A stretch of 64,000 nucleotides of DNA from Natronorubrum halalkaliphilum. GTDB taxonomy: Archaea; Halobacteriota; Halobacteria; Halobacteriales; Natrialbaceae. Of the stretch, positions 28,748-37,603 are shown piece by piece (positions within the stretch are counted from its first letter, which is position 1; each line of letters begins with the position of its first letter). The stretch spans positions 33,810 to 97,809 of the forward strand of contig NZ_WUYX01000013.1 of the NCBI RefSeq assembly GCF_009834785.1, in the 5' to 3' direction. A model generated the notes under the pieces. It saw nothing but the letters and a program-made list of their open reading frames with translations. It was not told the DNA's origin and made no database searches. The position numbers and the translations under genes were made by a program.

Positions 28748-29964
28748 GCGGAGACGAGAACGAACCCGAAGCCAAAGCCGAACTCGCCGTCGGCGCGGAC
28801 GCCTTCACCGACGCGGGCGCGGGCCTCGAGATCGCCGTCGTCGGCGCGGGTGCCGTCGGCGCGACGACGGCCTACGACCTCGCGCGCGAGGGGGCGGACG
28901 TCACGCTGTACGACAAAGGCCAGATCGCGAGCGGCTCGAGCGGCCGCGCCGCCGGGCTCTGTTACGACGCCTACGCTGACTCCCTCGACGCCGAGATCGG
29001 CGTCGATGCCATCGAGCGCTTCCGCGCGATGTCGGGCGACGAAACCTTTCCGTTCGTCGAGTGTCCCTACGTCTGGCTCGCGCGCGAGGGCGACGACGAG
29101 CGAGCCGACGCCATCCGCGGCCACGTCACACGAATGCAAGAACATGGGGTCGTCGCCCTCGAGGCCGACGCCGACGCGCTCGCCGACCGGTTCCCGTCGC
29201 TGCGAACCGACGACGTCGCCGTGGCCGGGATCGCCGGCGGCGCGGGGTACACCGACCCCACGCAGTACACGGCCTGTCTCGCCGCTGCCGCGTCCGGAAC
29301 CGGCGCGACCCTCGCGCCCGACACGCCCGTCGAGATTCGTCACGATCCCCCGCGGGCCGTCCTCGAGGACGGCACCGAACGCGAGGTCGACGCCGTGGTC
29401 GTCACCGCCGGCGCACACACCAAACGGCTGCTCGCGGACGCCGGCATCTCGATCGCGATGAAACCTTACCGGGTCCAGGCGCTCGTCGCGAGCGGCGACC
29501 TCGAGGATCCGATGTGTTACGACGCGACCGACGAGTTCTACCTGCGGCCGCATCCGGCGGGCGTCCTCGCGGGCGACGGCACGGAACGCGTCGAGGCCGA
29601 CCCCGACGACTACGACCGCGACGCCGATCCCGACTTCGCCGAGGACCTGCTCGAGCGGGTCGGTCACCGGCTTCCCGGTGTCGATCTCGAACTCGAGCGC
29701 GCCTGGGCGGGGCTCTGTACGGCGACGCCGGACCGAGACCCGCTGGTCGGCGAGCTACGGGACGGCGTGTACGTCGCGACCGGGTTCCAGGGCCACGGCT
29801 TCATGCGTTCGCCGGCGATCGGCCAGCGCCTCGCAGAACAGGTCCTCGGCGGCGACGGGATCGACGCGTTCGATCCGACGCGGTTCGACGGCGACGAGAC
29901 CTTCGAGATCGTCGCCGGGATGTCGATCGACGCTGGTGCTGATTCCGACTCCGAACACCACTGA
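28744..29964 (+). CDS. FAD-dependent amino-acid/amine oxidoreductase (DAO family)
   Basis: This is a 406-residue protein. A dinucleotide-binding motif (IAVVGAGAVGATTAYDLA) begins ~28, followed by the family's RAAGLCYDAYADSL region. A second FAD-contact segment is TATPDRDPLVGEL, then ATGFQGHGFM. DAO enzymes oxidise N-methylated or D-amino acids such as sarcosine or glycine. Coupled to the creatininase by a 4-nt overlap. The pair could act on an N-methyl amino-acid route, but the exact substrate is not shown. Confidence 0.86.
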   Translation: MSGDENEPEAKAELAVGADAFTDAGAGLEIAVVGAGAVGATTAYDLAREGADVTLYDKGQIASGSSGRAAGLCYDAYADSLDAEIGVDAIERFRAMSGDETFPFVECPYVWLAREGDDERADAIRGHVTRMQEHGVVALEADADALADRFPSLRTDDVAVAGIAGGAGYTDPTQYTACLAAAASGTGATLAPDTPVEIRHDPPRAVLEDGTEREVDAVVVTAGAHTKRLLADAGISIAMKPYRVQALVASGDLEDPMCYDATDEFYLRPHPAGVLAGDGTERVEADPDDYDRDADPDFAEDLLERVGHRLPGVDLELERAWAGLCTATPDRDPLVGELRDGVYVATGFQGHGFMRSPAIGQRLAEQVLGGDGIDAFDPTRFDGDETFEIVAGMSIDAGADSDSEHH

Positions 29965-30150
29965 CGGTCGATTCTATCCCATCCACTTCGACCCTCGAAC
30001 GCGCGGCCCAACGGGATTGATGCGGCTCGAGAGACGACGTCGTGACGACGCCGAGCGTCGGCGCGGCGATCGTCGGGTTCGTACTCGCAACAACGAGCGA
30101 CGGGCTCTCCGAGTGAGACGCGAACGACTACAGAGCAACAGGGCGAGCGG

Positions 30151-30633
30151 TCAGTCGTCGATGGCGATACCGTCGGCTTCGGCCGTCGACTCCGCTTCCG
30201 TGTCCGATTCCGATTCTGATTTCGCGTCCGCGCTCGAGTCGGCGTCGGCGTCGAACGAGGAGTCCTTCGGGATATCGATGCGAAGCGTCCCGTTTTCGGT
30301 CAGCGTCGCCGTTCCCGCGTCGGGATCGACGACGGCGTCGTCCGGCAGTTCGGCCTCGCCGTCGAGTTCCATCCCGCGACCGGGGAACCGCATCTCGTAG
30401 CCGTCGCGGAACTGTCGGAACCGATCGATCCGGATCTTGACGTTGCCTTCGAGGTAGCGGACCTGCACGTCGTCGGGTTCGGTGCCCGGCGCGTCGAAGA
30501 CGACCTGGTAGGAGGTGTCGTTCTCCAGGACGTCGACGGGGAGCGACCGATGGTTCTGAAGCGTACTGTTTGCGCGGCCGACCTGCCGATAGAGGGCGTT
30601 ACCGACCGATTTGCGGAGATCGCCGAAGCTCAC
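30151..30633 (-). CDS. Hsp20/alpha-crystallin small heat-shock protein
   Basis: This is a 160-residue protein. The alpha-crystallin domain (~30-125) starts LPVDVLENDTSYQVVFDAPG and ends GTLRIDIPK, with the A-x-L-x-N-G-type strand as TATLTENGTL. A disordered Ser/Asp/Glu tail (~128-160), encoded by simple GATTCC-like repeats, replaces the usual I-x-I/V anchor. It acts as an ATP-independent holdase in the cytoplasm. No heat-shock promoter motif was identified. Confidence 0.85.
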   Translation of the reverse strand: MSFGDLRKSVGNALYRQVGRANSTLQNHRSLPVDVLENDTSYQVVFDAPGTEPDDVQVRYLEGNVKIRIDRFRQFRDGYEMRFPGRGMELDGEAELPDDAVVDPDAGTATLTENGTLRIDIPKDSSFDADADSSADAKSESESDTEAESTAEADGIAIDD

Positions 30634-30822
30634 GCGGGCTCACCTCTGGCGTCGATGCGTCTCGCGCTGGCTGCGGTCGGGCGGACCGCGTTGGGGACCG
30701 GGAGGAGCAGTGGAGACATGGCCTGTCACGGGTTACAATACCCTCGTTCTTATCCCTTTGGATGGAACAAAATAAACGTCTGACGAGTTGGGCGTTCACA
30801 TAAGTACGCCTCCCGCAATCAA

Positions 30823-30981
30823 TTACAATTCGACCCGCTCGAGGCAGTCACTCCCGCCGCAAACGGGACACGAGAGGTCGGTCACCCCGAGATCTTCGGG
30901 CTTGTCGTACGTGTAGTGGTTCTCGAACAGGTCGAGAAAGCAGTCCTCGGCGGTACAGATGAGTTCCTCGGTCGGTGGCAT
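30823..30981 (-). CDS. 52-aa zinc-ribbon protein
   Basis: This micro-protein starts MPPTEELICTAEDCFLDLF and carries two Cys pairs (CTAEDC near residue 9 and CPVCGGSDC near 38) that can bind zinc. It belongs to the haloarchaeal zinc-finger micro-protein class. The ATG at 30981 is chosen because residues upstream in the longer frame are not protein-like. Function unknown. Confidence 0.75.
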   Translation of the reverse strand: MPPTEELICTAEDCFLDLFENHYTYDKPEDLGVTDLSCPVCGGSDCLERVEL

Positions 30982-31138
30982 ACCCGTTCGTTGGGCCACG
31001 ACGACTATCAACGTCGGGGTTACGGCACGCTGATTTTCCACGGGAGTGAGGCCGGTAGCAGAGACGCCGACCCACGCCCCGGTAAACGGTTCGTTCGGTG
31101 TAGTCACCGTTTTACCCCTCGAGGCGCTACCCGAAGCC

Positions 31139-32866
31139 ATGACTGACCCCGAGACGCTCTCGGTGACGATCGTCGACGGTTACGTCGACGAGCCCGCCCA
31201 CTTCGGGGTGCCGCCGTACATTTCGACGTACCCGCGGTACACGGCCGGCGCGCTCGTTGACGCGGGCGTGCCCCGCGAGCGAATTACCTACCACACGATC
31301 GACGGCCTGCGCGACGACCCCGACCAGTGGCGGGACGTCGACGAGGCCGATCTGCTGATCTACCTCGGGGGGATGACCGTCCCCGGCAAGTACGTCGGCG
31401 GCACGCCGGCCGAGCCCGACGAAGTCCGGAAGATGGCCTGGACCGCGACCGGCACGAGCCTGATGGGCGGCCCCGTCAAGTTCGGCGTCGGTGAGGAAAA
31501 CGCCGGCGCGACCGAAACCGAGCGCCAGGATCTAGACTTCGATTTCGTCGCCAAAGGCGACGTCGAGGCCGCCGTCTTCGACCTCGTCGAGAGCGGTCTC
31601 GAGGGCTTTAGTAACCGAATGCGCGACATCGACGAGGTGTCCCGATGGGCTCAGGAGGGCGCCTTCATCGTCGAGCAACACCCCAACCATCCCGACCACC
31701 TCATCTGCGAACTCGAGACCTCCCGTGGCTGTGCGTACCGCTGTTCGTTCTGTACGGAGCCGCTGTACGGCAACCCCGAGTTCCGGCCGCCGCCGACGGT
31801 CGTCGGCGAGGTCGACGCGCTGTCGGACTACGGCGTCACGCACTTCCGGATCGGTCGCCAGGCCGACATCCTCGCTTACGGCGGCGACGGCGAGGCCCCC
31901 AACCCCGACGCCCTGCGACAGCTCTACAGCGGCATCCGCGAGGTCGCTCCGGACCTCGAGACGCTCCATCTCGACAATATGAACCCCATCACGATCGTGA
32001 ACTGGCCCGAACGGAGCCGGGAGGGGATCCGGATCATCGCCGAGCACAACACCGCGGGCGATACGGCCGCGTTCGGCCTCGAATCCGCCGATCCGGTCGT
32101 CCAGGAGGAGAACAACCTGAACGTCACCGCCGAGGAGTGTTTCGAAGCGGTCCGAATCGTCAACGAGGAAGCGGGCTGGCGACCCGGCGGGGACAAAGAA
32201 TCGGCACCGACCTTCGGCGACGACGCACCGAACCGCCTTCCCAAACTCCTGCCCGGCATCAACCTCCTCCACGGTCTCAAGGGCGAGCGCGAGGAAACCT
32301 ACGAGCGCAACCTCGAGTTCCTCGAGCGCGTCTACGACGAGGGCTACATGCTCCGGCGGATCAACATCCGGCAAGTGATGGCCTTCGACGGCACCGACAT
32401 GTCCGACACCGGTGCCGAAATCGCCAACGACCACAAACAGCTGTTCAAGCGCTACAAGACCCAGGTCCGCGACGAAATCGACCAGCCGATGCTCGAGCGC
32501 GTCGCGCCGCCGGGGACGGTCCTCCCCGACGTTCACCTCGAGTACCACCAGGACGGGAAGACGTTCGGCCGCCAACTGGGAACCTATCCGCTGCTCGTCG
32601 GCATTCCGGGCGAACGCGAGCTCGGACGGACGATCGATATCGCCGTCGTCGACCACGGCTACCGCTCGGTGACCGGCGTCCCCTACCCGCTCGATCTCAA
32701 CGACGCCTCGATGGACGAACTCACCGCCATCCCCGGCGTCGGTGACCGAACCGCCGGCGATATCGTCATCAACCGCCCCTACGACTCGGTGACGGACGCC
32801 GACCTCGAGACCGAGTTCGATCTCGCGCAGTTTATGACGACGCGGACGCTCGAGCACGCTGATTAA
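31139..32866 (+). CDS. Radical SAM protein with C-terminal helix-hairpin-helix domain
   Basis: This is a 575-residue protein. The N-terminal ~180 residues resemble a cobalamin-binding-like domain (VTIVDGYVDEPAHFG). The radical SAM motif CxxxCxxC follows at Cys198, Cys202 and Cys205 (RGCAYRCSFC), with the rest of the barrel to ~430. The C-terminus has a ComEA-like HhH (MDELTAIPGVGDRTAGDIV, ~535-560). The HhH suggests nucleic-acid binding, so a tRNA- or DNA-modification role is plausible but unproven. Start at 31139. Confidence 0.87.
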   Translation: MTDPETLSVTIVDGYVDEPAHFGVPPYISTYPRYTAGALVDAGVPRERITYHTIDGLRDDPDQWRDVDEADLLIYLGGMTVPGKYVGGTPAEPDEVRKMAWTATGTSLMGGPVKFGVGEENAGATETERQDLDFDFVAKGDVEAAVFDLVESGLEGFSNRMRDIDEVSRWAQEGAFIVEQHPNHPDHLICELETSRGCAYRCSFCTEPLYGNPEFRPPPTVVGEVDALSDYGVTHFRIGRQADILAYGGDGEAPNPDALRQLYSGIREVAPDLETLHLDNMNPITIVNWPERSREGIRIIAEHNTAGDTAAFGLESADPVVQEENNLNVTAEECFEAVRIVNEEAGWRPGGDKESAPTFGDDAPNRLPKLLPGINLLHGLKGEREETYERNLEFLERVYDEGYMLRRINIRQVMAFDGTDMSDTGAEIANDHKQLFKRYKTQVRDEIDQPMLERVAPPGTVLPDVHLEYHQDGKTFGRQLGTYPLLVGIPGERELGRTIDIAVVDHGYRSVTGVPYPLDLNDASMDELTAIPGVGDRTAGDIVINRPYDSVTDADLETEFDLAQFMTTRTLEHAD

Positions 32867-32990
32867 CTCGAAATCGAGTCCCAATCGGCTCGATCGAGCG
32901 CCGAGTATCAACGCACAGCCGGCAAATGACGGTTCTCGGTCGGTAGTTCTATTATGGAGGCCCGACAGAGGTGAAATCGAGGGTCTACCT

Positions 32991-33395
32991 GTGGAAATAT
33001 CTGAAAAACTCCTGTGTCTGTTCAGTACGGAGGTCTCAGCAGAGGAGGACCGATACGTCATCGAAGTACCACGTCAAGAAGTCGAAACCGGCGACATCGA
33101 CCCGGGTGAGGTGTATCGGGTCGCACTCATCTCGCGGGATGAGTCGACCGATACCGAGGAGGCGACGGCACAGCCACAGACTGCGCCGTCGGAGCCACAG
33201 CCCCCGGTCGACGTCGGCGAAACACGCTACGTCGAAATCGAGGATATCGGCAAACAAGGCGACGGCATCGCTCGCGTCGAGCGCGGCTATGTCATCATCG
33301 TCCCCGGAGCCGACGTCGGCGAGCGCGTCAAGGTCGAAGTCACGGAAGTCAAATCGAACTTCGCCGTCGGTGAAATCATCGAAGAGACGTTTTAA
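32991..33395 (+). CDS. TRAM-domain protein
   Basis: This 134-residue protein begins with GTG (MEISEKLLCLF). The first ~50 residues are a conserved haloarchaeal extension (RYVIEVPRQEVETGDIDPG). After a Gln/Pro linker comes a TRAM beta-barrel (~75-134; RYVEIEDIGKQGDGIARVE, ending NFAVGEIIEET). TRAM proteins bind RNA and act as RNA chaperones in archaea. A TATA-like ATTATG (32951-32956) lies ~38 nt upstream, leaving a short leader. Confidence 0.85.
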   Translation: MEISEKLLCLFSTEVSAEEDRYVIEVPRQEVETGDIDPGEVYRVALISRDESTDTEEATAQPQTAPSEPQPPVDVGETRYVEIEDIGKQGDGIARVERGYVIIVPGADVGERVKVEVTEVKSNFAVGEIIEETF

Positions 33396-33505
33396 CGATC
33401 GATATTCGGATTCGGAGTCCGATTCGAATTCGAATTCGGGTCCTCGAGCGGCCACCGGCCGCATCGAACCCGGTCTGTAAGAGTACTGGAAGATGAGCCG
33501 CTGCC

Positions 33506-34171
33506 CTACTCCGAACGGCCGTGTCTGGCGACGCCCAGTTCCGCGGCGACGAGACTGGCTTGTCCGCGTCGCAACAGATCGGACACGGTCGAAACCGACG
33601 CGTCGAGTCTCTCCGCGAGATCCTGCAGCGTCGCTTCGCGCGGGATTTCGTAATAGCCGAGTTCCCAGGCCGTCCGGATCGTCTCTCGTTGGGTGGCCGT
33701 GAGTCGACTCCGGCTGACCTGTGGCACCGACCCGACGGAGATGACGTCGACCGACAGCTCGTTCGGTACCTCCTCGCGTATGCGACGGAAGTCCTCGGAC
33801 GTGACCACGAGCGAAACGATCATGCGCCGATCCGGCAGACACTCGATCGGCGGAATAACGCCGAGCGTCTCGCGCTGAAACGCAGCCGCGAGGTCCCAGT
33901 TGTACGTATCGAGTTCGTTTCGAAGGTACGAATAGCAGCCGTCGTTCCCGTCCGGGTACACCTCGTAGTCGTCGATATCGAGGTCCGTACGGAGCGCCTC
34001 TTCGTACGCCGCCGGGTCCCCTTCGACGTAGTTGATCGCCGTCTCGAACCCGTCGTCGATCGTGAAGTACAGCAACAGCTCTCGAGACAGCGCGTCGGAG
34101 TTACAGACGACCGAGTGGATCGGGTGGATCGTCGTCTCCGTGTGCGTGATCGCGATTCGAACGGTTTCCAT
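33506..34171 (-). CDS. HTH_10 (bacterio-opsin-activator-type) regulator
   Basis: This is a 221-residue protein. An N-terminal haloarchaeal sensor-like domain (~1-150) is followed by the HTH_10 domain (LTATQRETIRTAWELGYYE, then TLQDLAERLDASVSTVSDLL). This is the standard architecture of Bat-type regulators. The start at 34171 (METVRIAI) is supported by the position of the shared TATA element. It is divergent from the small ArsR-like gene and may cross-regulate it. Confidence 0.85.
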   Translation of the reverse strand: METVRIAITHTETTIHPIHSVVCNSDALSRELLLYFTIDDGFETAINYVEGDPAAYEEALRTDLDIDDYEVYPDGNDGCYSYLRNELDTYNWDLAAAFQRETLGVIPPIECLPDRRMIVSLVVTSEDFRRIREEVPNELSVDVISVGSVPQVSRSRLTATQRETIRTAWELGYYEIPREATLQDLAERLDASVSTVSDLLRRGQASLVAAELGVARHGRSE

Positions 34172-34207
34172 CGGAGTCCCTCGTACGTCCCGTCTCGGAC
34201 CTGCCAC

Positions 34208-34215
34208 TTATAAAA
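34208..34215. promoter_or_regulatory. TATA element between two divergent regulator genes
   Basis: TTATAAAA here can be read as a TATA box in either direction. It leaves a ~15-nt leader for the HTH_10 gene (start 34171) and a ~30-nt leader for the HTH gene at 34270. Confidence 0.5.
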
Positions 34216-34269
34216 TTGCGAAATGCTCCGTGCGAACCGTTTGGCACGGCCGGAACGGATATCGGGACG

Positions 34270-34602
34270 ATGAACGTGGACGGGATTTCGAACGAGACGC
34301 AGTCGCTGCCGTCCGAAGAACTGCTGGAGTTGCTCGGCGACCGGTACGCGCGCCGGGTACTGCAGACGATACACGAAGAGCCCATGGCCGCCCAGCAAAT
34401 CGCGGAGGCGGTGGAGATAGAGATTTCGAAGCCGACTGTGTATCGGCGACTCGATCAGCTAGAGCGGGCGGGGCTCGTCGCCTCGGAGACGCTGTTCGAC
34501 GCCGGCGGCAACCACTACAGACGGTACCGGGCGATCCTCGAGAGCGTGACCCTTCGGGTCGGCGCCGACGGACTGACGGCCTCCGTTCGAACCGACCAGT
34601 GA
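34270..34602 (+). CDS. ArsR-like winged-helix regulator
   Basis: This 110-residue protein contains one winged helix (ELLELLGDRYARRVLQTI, then MAAQQIAEAVEIEISKPTVY, then RRLDQLERAGLV) with a short C-terminal strand pair. It lacks metal-binding Cys motifs, so it is not a classic metal sensor. The start at 34270 is preferred. It is divergent from the HTH_10 gene. Confidence 0.82.
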   Translation: MNVDGISNETQSLPSEELLELLGDRYARRVLQTIHEEPMAAQQIAEAVEIEISKPTVYRRLDQLERAGLVASETLFDAGGNHYRRYRAILESVTLRVGADGLTASVRTDQ

Positions 34603-34627
34603 GAAGTCGGACGGACGGTCCGAGCCG

Positions 34628-35392
34628 CTACTCCGGAATCGTTTCCCGGAACGTCTCGGGATCATCGTGGAAACAATCGCCGACGACGACCGCGTCCGCG
34701 CCGGCCGCGAGGATCTCGCTGGTCTTCGACTGACTGTCGATTCCGCCGCCGTAGAGCAGCGTCGTCTCCTCGAGGTAGCGAGCGGCGGCGGCGACGTCCT
34801 CGGGCCCGCCGTAAGTCCCGGAGTATTCGACGTAGAAGATCGGAAAGCCGTAGAACGCCTCCGTCGCGAGCGCGGCGCCGGCGACCTGCTCGGACGTGTA
34901 CGTCGTCTCGACGCCCGAGGTCGTCGCGGCGGTCGATTCGAGGTGCTGGACTACGTACCCCTCGCCGATCACGTTCGTCGTGAGTTCGCTGATCGCGTCG
35001 ACGCCTTTCGACGCGATGAGGTCCCCGACGACCGGCAGTCCGCTCCCGAGCAGGGACTCGGGCTTGCGCCCGACTTCGGTGAAGAGATCGACGTGCTTGC
35101 CCACGAAGTGGTTCCGGTCGCCGTTGTAGACGGCCGGCACCGCGACCGAGTCGGCGGTTTCGATCGTTTCCTTCGACACGTGTGCGGAACTGTACGGCTC
35201 CTGGAAGACCGGCATCGACGGGAACGCGTCCTTGACCGAGCGGATCGCCGCGAGCGTGTTGGCCTCGGTGACGTCGTCGGAGCCACCGACGAGGACCAGA
35301 TCGGTCCCCTCGAGAACATCGAGATCTGACGGTAACGGTTTCGCTGGGTCGACTTTCGTGATGTGGGAGATCCTGTCCCAGTCGATGGTCAT
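34628..35392 (-). CDS. GGGP-synthase (phosphoglycerol geranylgeranyltransferase) family protein
   Basis: This 254-residue TIM-barrel protein shares the GGGPS/PcrB pattern: start WDRISHITKVDPAKPL, then LVLVGGSDDVTEAN, and the phosphate-binding YVEYSGTYGGPEDV, YGGGIDSQSKTSE and VVVGDCFHD segments. GGGPS makes the first ether bond of archaeal lipids. Several residues around the middle of the barrel differ from the usual haloarchaeal enzyme as I recall it, so this may be a paralogue with another prenyl length or function rather than the main lipid enzyme. Confidence 0.75.
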   Translation of the reverse strand: MTIDWDRISHITKVDPAKPLPSDLDVLEGTDLVLVGGSDDVTEANTLAAIRSVKDAFPSMPVFQEPYSSAHVSKETIETADSVAVPAVYNGDRNHFVGKHVDLFTEVGRKPESLLGSGLPVVGDLIASKGVDAISELTTNVIGEGYVVQHLESTAATTSGVETTYTSEQVAGAALATEAFYGFPIFYVEYSGTYGGPEDVAAAARYLEETTLLYGGGIDSQSKTSEILAAGADAVVVGDCFHDDPETFRETIPE

Positions 35393-36218
35393 ACCGGCGC
35401 TTCGAAGAGCCGTTTCAATTTACTATCGGTTTTCCGGGTACGGTCGAGGATGGAATCGAGATCGTGATCAGAACCAGATACGGGTCCGGGCTCGAGACCG
35501 GAATCGCCGGATTCGCCACGAGACCTGCCGGAAGCGAGAACGTGCCTCGAGGCGCAGGGACGGGTTTCCCGCGAAATCGCGACCCTGACTCGAGGCCAAT
35601 TGCTCGAGTCGACGGCGTGCTCAGTTCGCCGTGCGGCCGCGATACGCGGACCACCCAAAACAGTTTGGGGCCAGTTCTATGCATCTTCCACCGCTACCAT
35701 GGTGTACGGCAAGACCCACGCCACATCATCCACTGCGCCATACACGCACTGAACGGGTCTTGCCTGCCACCCCCATCCCCCCCCCTTTCTGCAGTCAGCG
35801 ATCTTACCCGTGAGCGGCGCGTGTTTCGATGAGCGATTGGGTTTCGGAGCCGCTATCGACTCTCTTAACATCCTCACACTTCCGAATTGAGGGGAAGTCA
35901 CTCTGTACAGAAAACCAGCGCTAACAGCCTCGAAGAGGTCACCGATATCGAAATCGTACTCGCGTTACGAGCGCGTCGGCGAGGGGCACGGGGCCCGAAT
36001 CGTGGGTGATTCTGACGCCGATTCCGATTTCGACTCCGATTCCGATTCTGACCCCGACTCCCACTCCGATCCCAACGAGGAAACCGCGCTTTCGGTTCGA
36101 TTCCTCGCTGCGTAGCCGACGCTGAGCCGTCCCAATCTTTCTCCGGCCGTAGAAGCCACTCGCCCTTCTGTAAGTCTCGAGAACGATCGCATCGTTCGAC
36201 TCCGCGCTACCGCGACTG
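35393..36218. other. Long intergenic region with inverted repeat and simple repeats
   Basis: 826 bases lack a convincing gene. Noted items: an inverted repeat GGCAAGACCC (35708-35717) / GGGTCTTGCC (35755-35764) with a 37-nt loop, a C9 tract at 35777-35785, and a GATTCC/GACTCC-type simple repeat at about 36005-36075. A structured RNA around 35700-35790 cannot be excluded. Confidence 0.45.
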
Positions 36219-36434
36219 TTAATCCGACGATCGCGCCACCGTCGGGCCGCCGTACCCCGTGGGATCGGCGTCTCCCGACGGGGTCACCCGACGGAAGTCG
36301 CCGTCTCCGCACGTACAGTCTTCCGAGACGCCGATCGGTCTGATCGTCCCGTCCGGCTTCTGCTCGGAGACGAACACCGACTCGCAGGAGCGACACACCG
36401 CTACGATCCTCGACTCCGATTCTGACCTACTCAT
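36219..36434 (-). CDS. 71-aa Cys-rich (zinc-binding) protein
   Basis: This small protein starts MSRSESESRIVAVCRSCES. A first CxxC knuckle near residue 14 is followed by a second Cys pair in DCTCGDGDFR near 41, giving a potential zinc site. The tail is Gly/Thr/Pro-rich. The ATG at 36434 is chosen over 36452. Codon use fits neighbouring genes. Function unknown. Confidence 0.65.
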   Translation of the reverse strand: MSRSESESRIVAVCRSCESVFVSEQKPDGTIRPIGVSEDCTCGDGDFRRVTPSGDADPTGYGGPTVARSSD

Positions 36435-36539
36435 CAACGCACAATACGACACGGTCGGGCATCATCATTGCTCCAAGGTATTTTGGGTCTTCGGAGTCAG
36501 TGGCGGGACCGGTCTGTGGAACACTCCGGAAAACGGGGA

Positions 36540-36556
36540 CTCTCGAGTCTCGAGAG
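36540..36556. repeat. Perfect 8-bp-arm inverted repeat downstream of the MaoC gene
   Basis: CTCTCGAG and CTCGAGAG are separated by a single T. It sits ~150 nt after the end of the minus-strand MaoC gene and could be an RNA end-processing hairpin or a protein site. Confidence 0.4.
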
Positions 36557-36707
36557 GGATATTTCGCTTGCCAACAATTACCGAAACGAGCTCGATCGCT
36601 CGAGCGTTCACACTACGTCGAAATCGACTGTTGCCGCCGAGCTAGTGACCGTACTGCTTCTGCCAGTACCGCCGTCGTCTTCCGTCAGTACCGCCGCCTA
36701 CTACCGC

Positions 36708-37370
36708 TCAGTCCTCGTCCTCCGGAAGGTCCTGAATCACGACGATCGCTTCGCCGTCGATCACCGTCTCCTCGTCGACGGTCTCGACCGTCGTGTGGAG
36801 TCGGTACCGATCCCCGCCGAGGACCTCGACAATCTCGCAGTTGGCGGTGACGGTCTCGCCGATTTCGACGGGCGCGTGGAACTCGAGGTCCTGGGAGAGA
36901 TAGACCGTCAGCCCGGGGAAGCGAGCCAGCGCGGCGCTGATCGTCCCGGCGACGAGCGTGCCGTGGGCGATTCGGCCGCCGAACTGGGTCCCCTCGGCGA
37001 ACTCCGACTCGAGGTGAAGCCGGTTGGTGTCACCCGATACCTGGGCGAACGCGGAGACGTCGGTCTCTTCGATCGGTTTGGTAAACTGGACGTAGTCGCC
37101 GACGTCGAGTTCGTCCGGACGCTCGGCGGACCGCTCCATTAACCACGCTTCGTCGCCGAACGCGAGTTCGGTAACCGATTCCGAGGCGGTTTCCGGCGGC
37201 TGTTGCGTTCCCGGCGTTCCGCTATCGTTCTCGCCGGACTGGGGGAACCCCATCGCGGCGAACAGCGCGTTGTTGGCTTCGACGTAGCTGTTGACGACGT
37301 GTTTCGAGATGCTCGACCAGTGCTCGCTCGGCGTTGCCGACGCGTCTGACTCCGGACAATTACTACTCAT
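36708..37370 (-). CDS. MaoC-like hydratase with N-terminal helical extension
   Basis: This is a 220-residue protein. Residues ~85-210 form a hot-dog fold with the MaoC/R-hydratase catalytic Asp and His (SGDTNRLHLESEFAEG, then GRIAHGTLVAG). These enzymes hydrate enoyl-CoA to (R)-3-hydroxyacyl-CoA, feeding polyhydroxyalkanoate (PHA) synthesis. The ~80-residue N-terminal helical part (HWSSISKHVVNSYVEANNAL) resembles a phasin/PHA-granule-associated segment, so the protein may localise to PHA granules. No PHA synthase is in the window. Confidence 0.82.
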   Translation of the reverse strand: MSSNCPESDASATPSEHWSSISKHVVNSYVEANNALFAAMGFPQSGENDSGTPGTQQPPETASESVTELAFGDEAWLMERSAERPDELDVGDYVQFTKPIEETDVSAFAQVSGDTNRLHLESEFAEGTQFGGRIAHGTLVAGTISAALARFPGLTVYLSQDLEFHAPVEIGETVTANCEIVEVLGGDRYRLHTTVETVDEETVIDGEAIVVIQDLPEDED

Positions 37371-37603
37371 GGGTACTCGAGTGCAGCGGGTTAGGACCGA
37401 GTGATCGTTCGAGACGGCCCGTGATAGTCGTTTGTGCGCCCTGACCTTTTCATCATTGCCAAAACACGTTGGGAGTCCCCCGCCGTGAGTCTCCGATTTC
37501 CGTGACGATCCGTCGTCGCTCGACGCCGCCGGCCGCGATTCGATTCGACTCGGACGAACGCACGGAGAACGCGACCGACGGCGATCCGAACCGGGAGCCC
37601 GCG

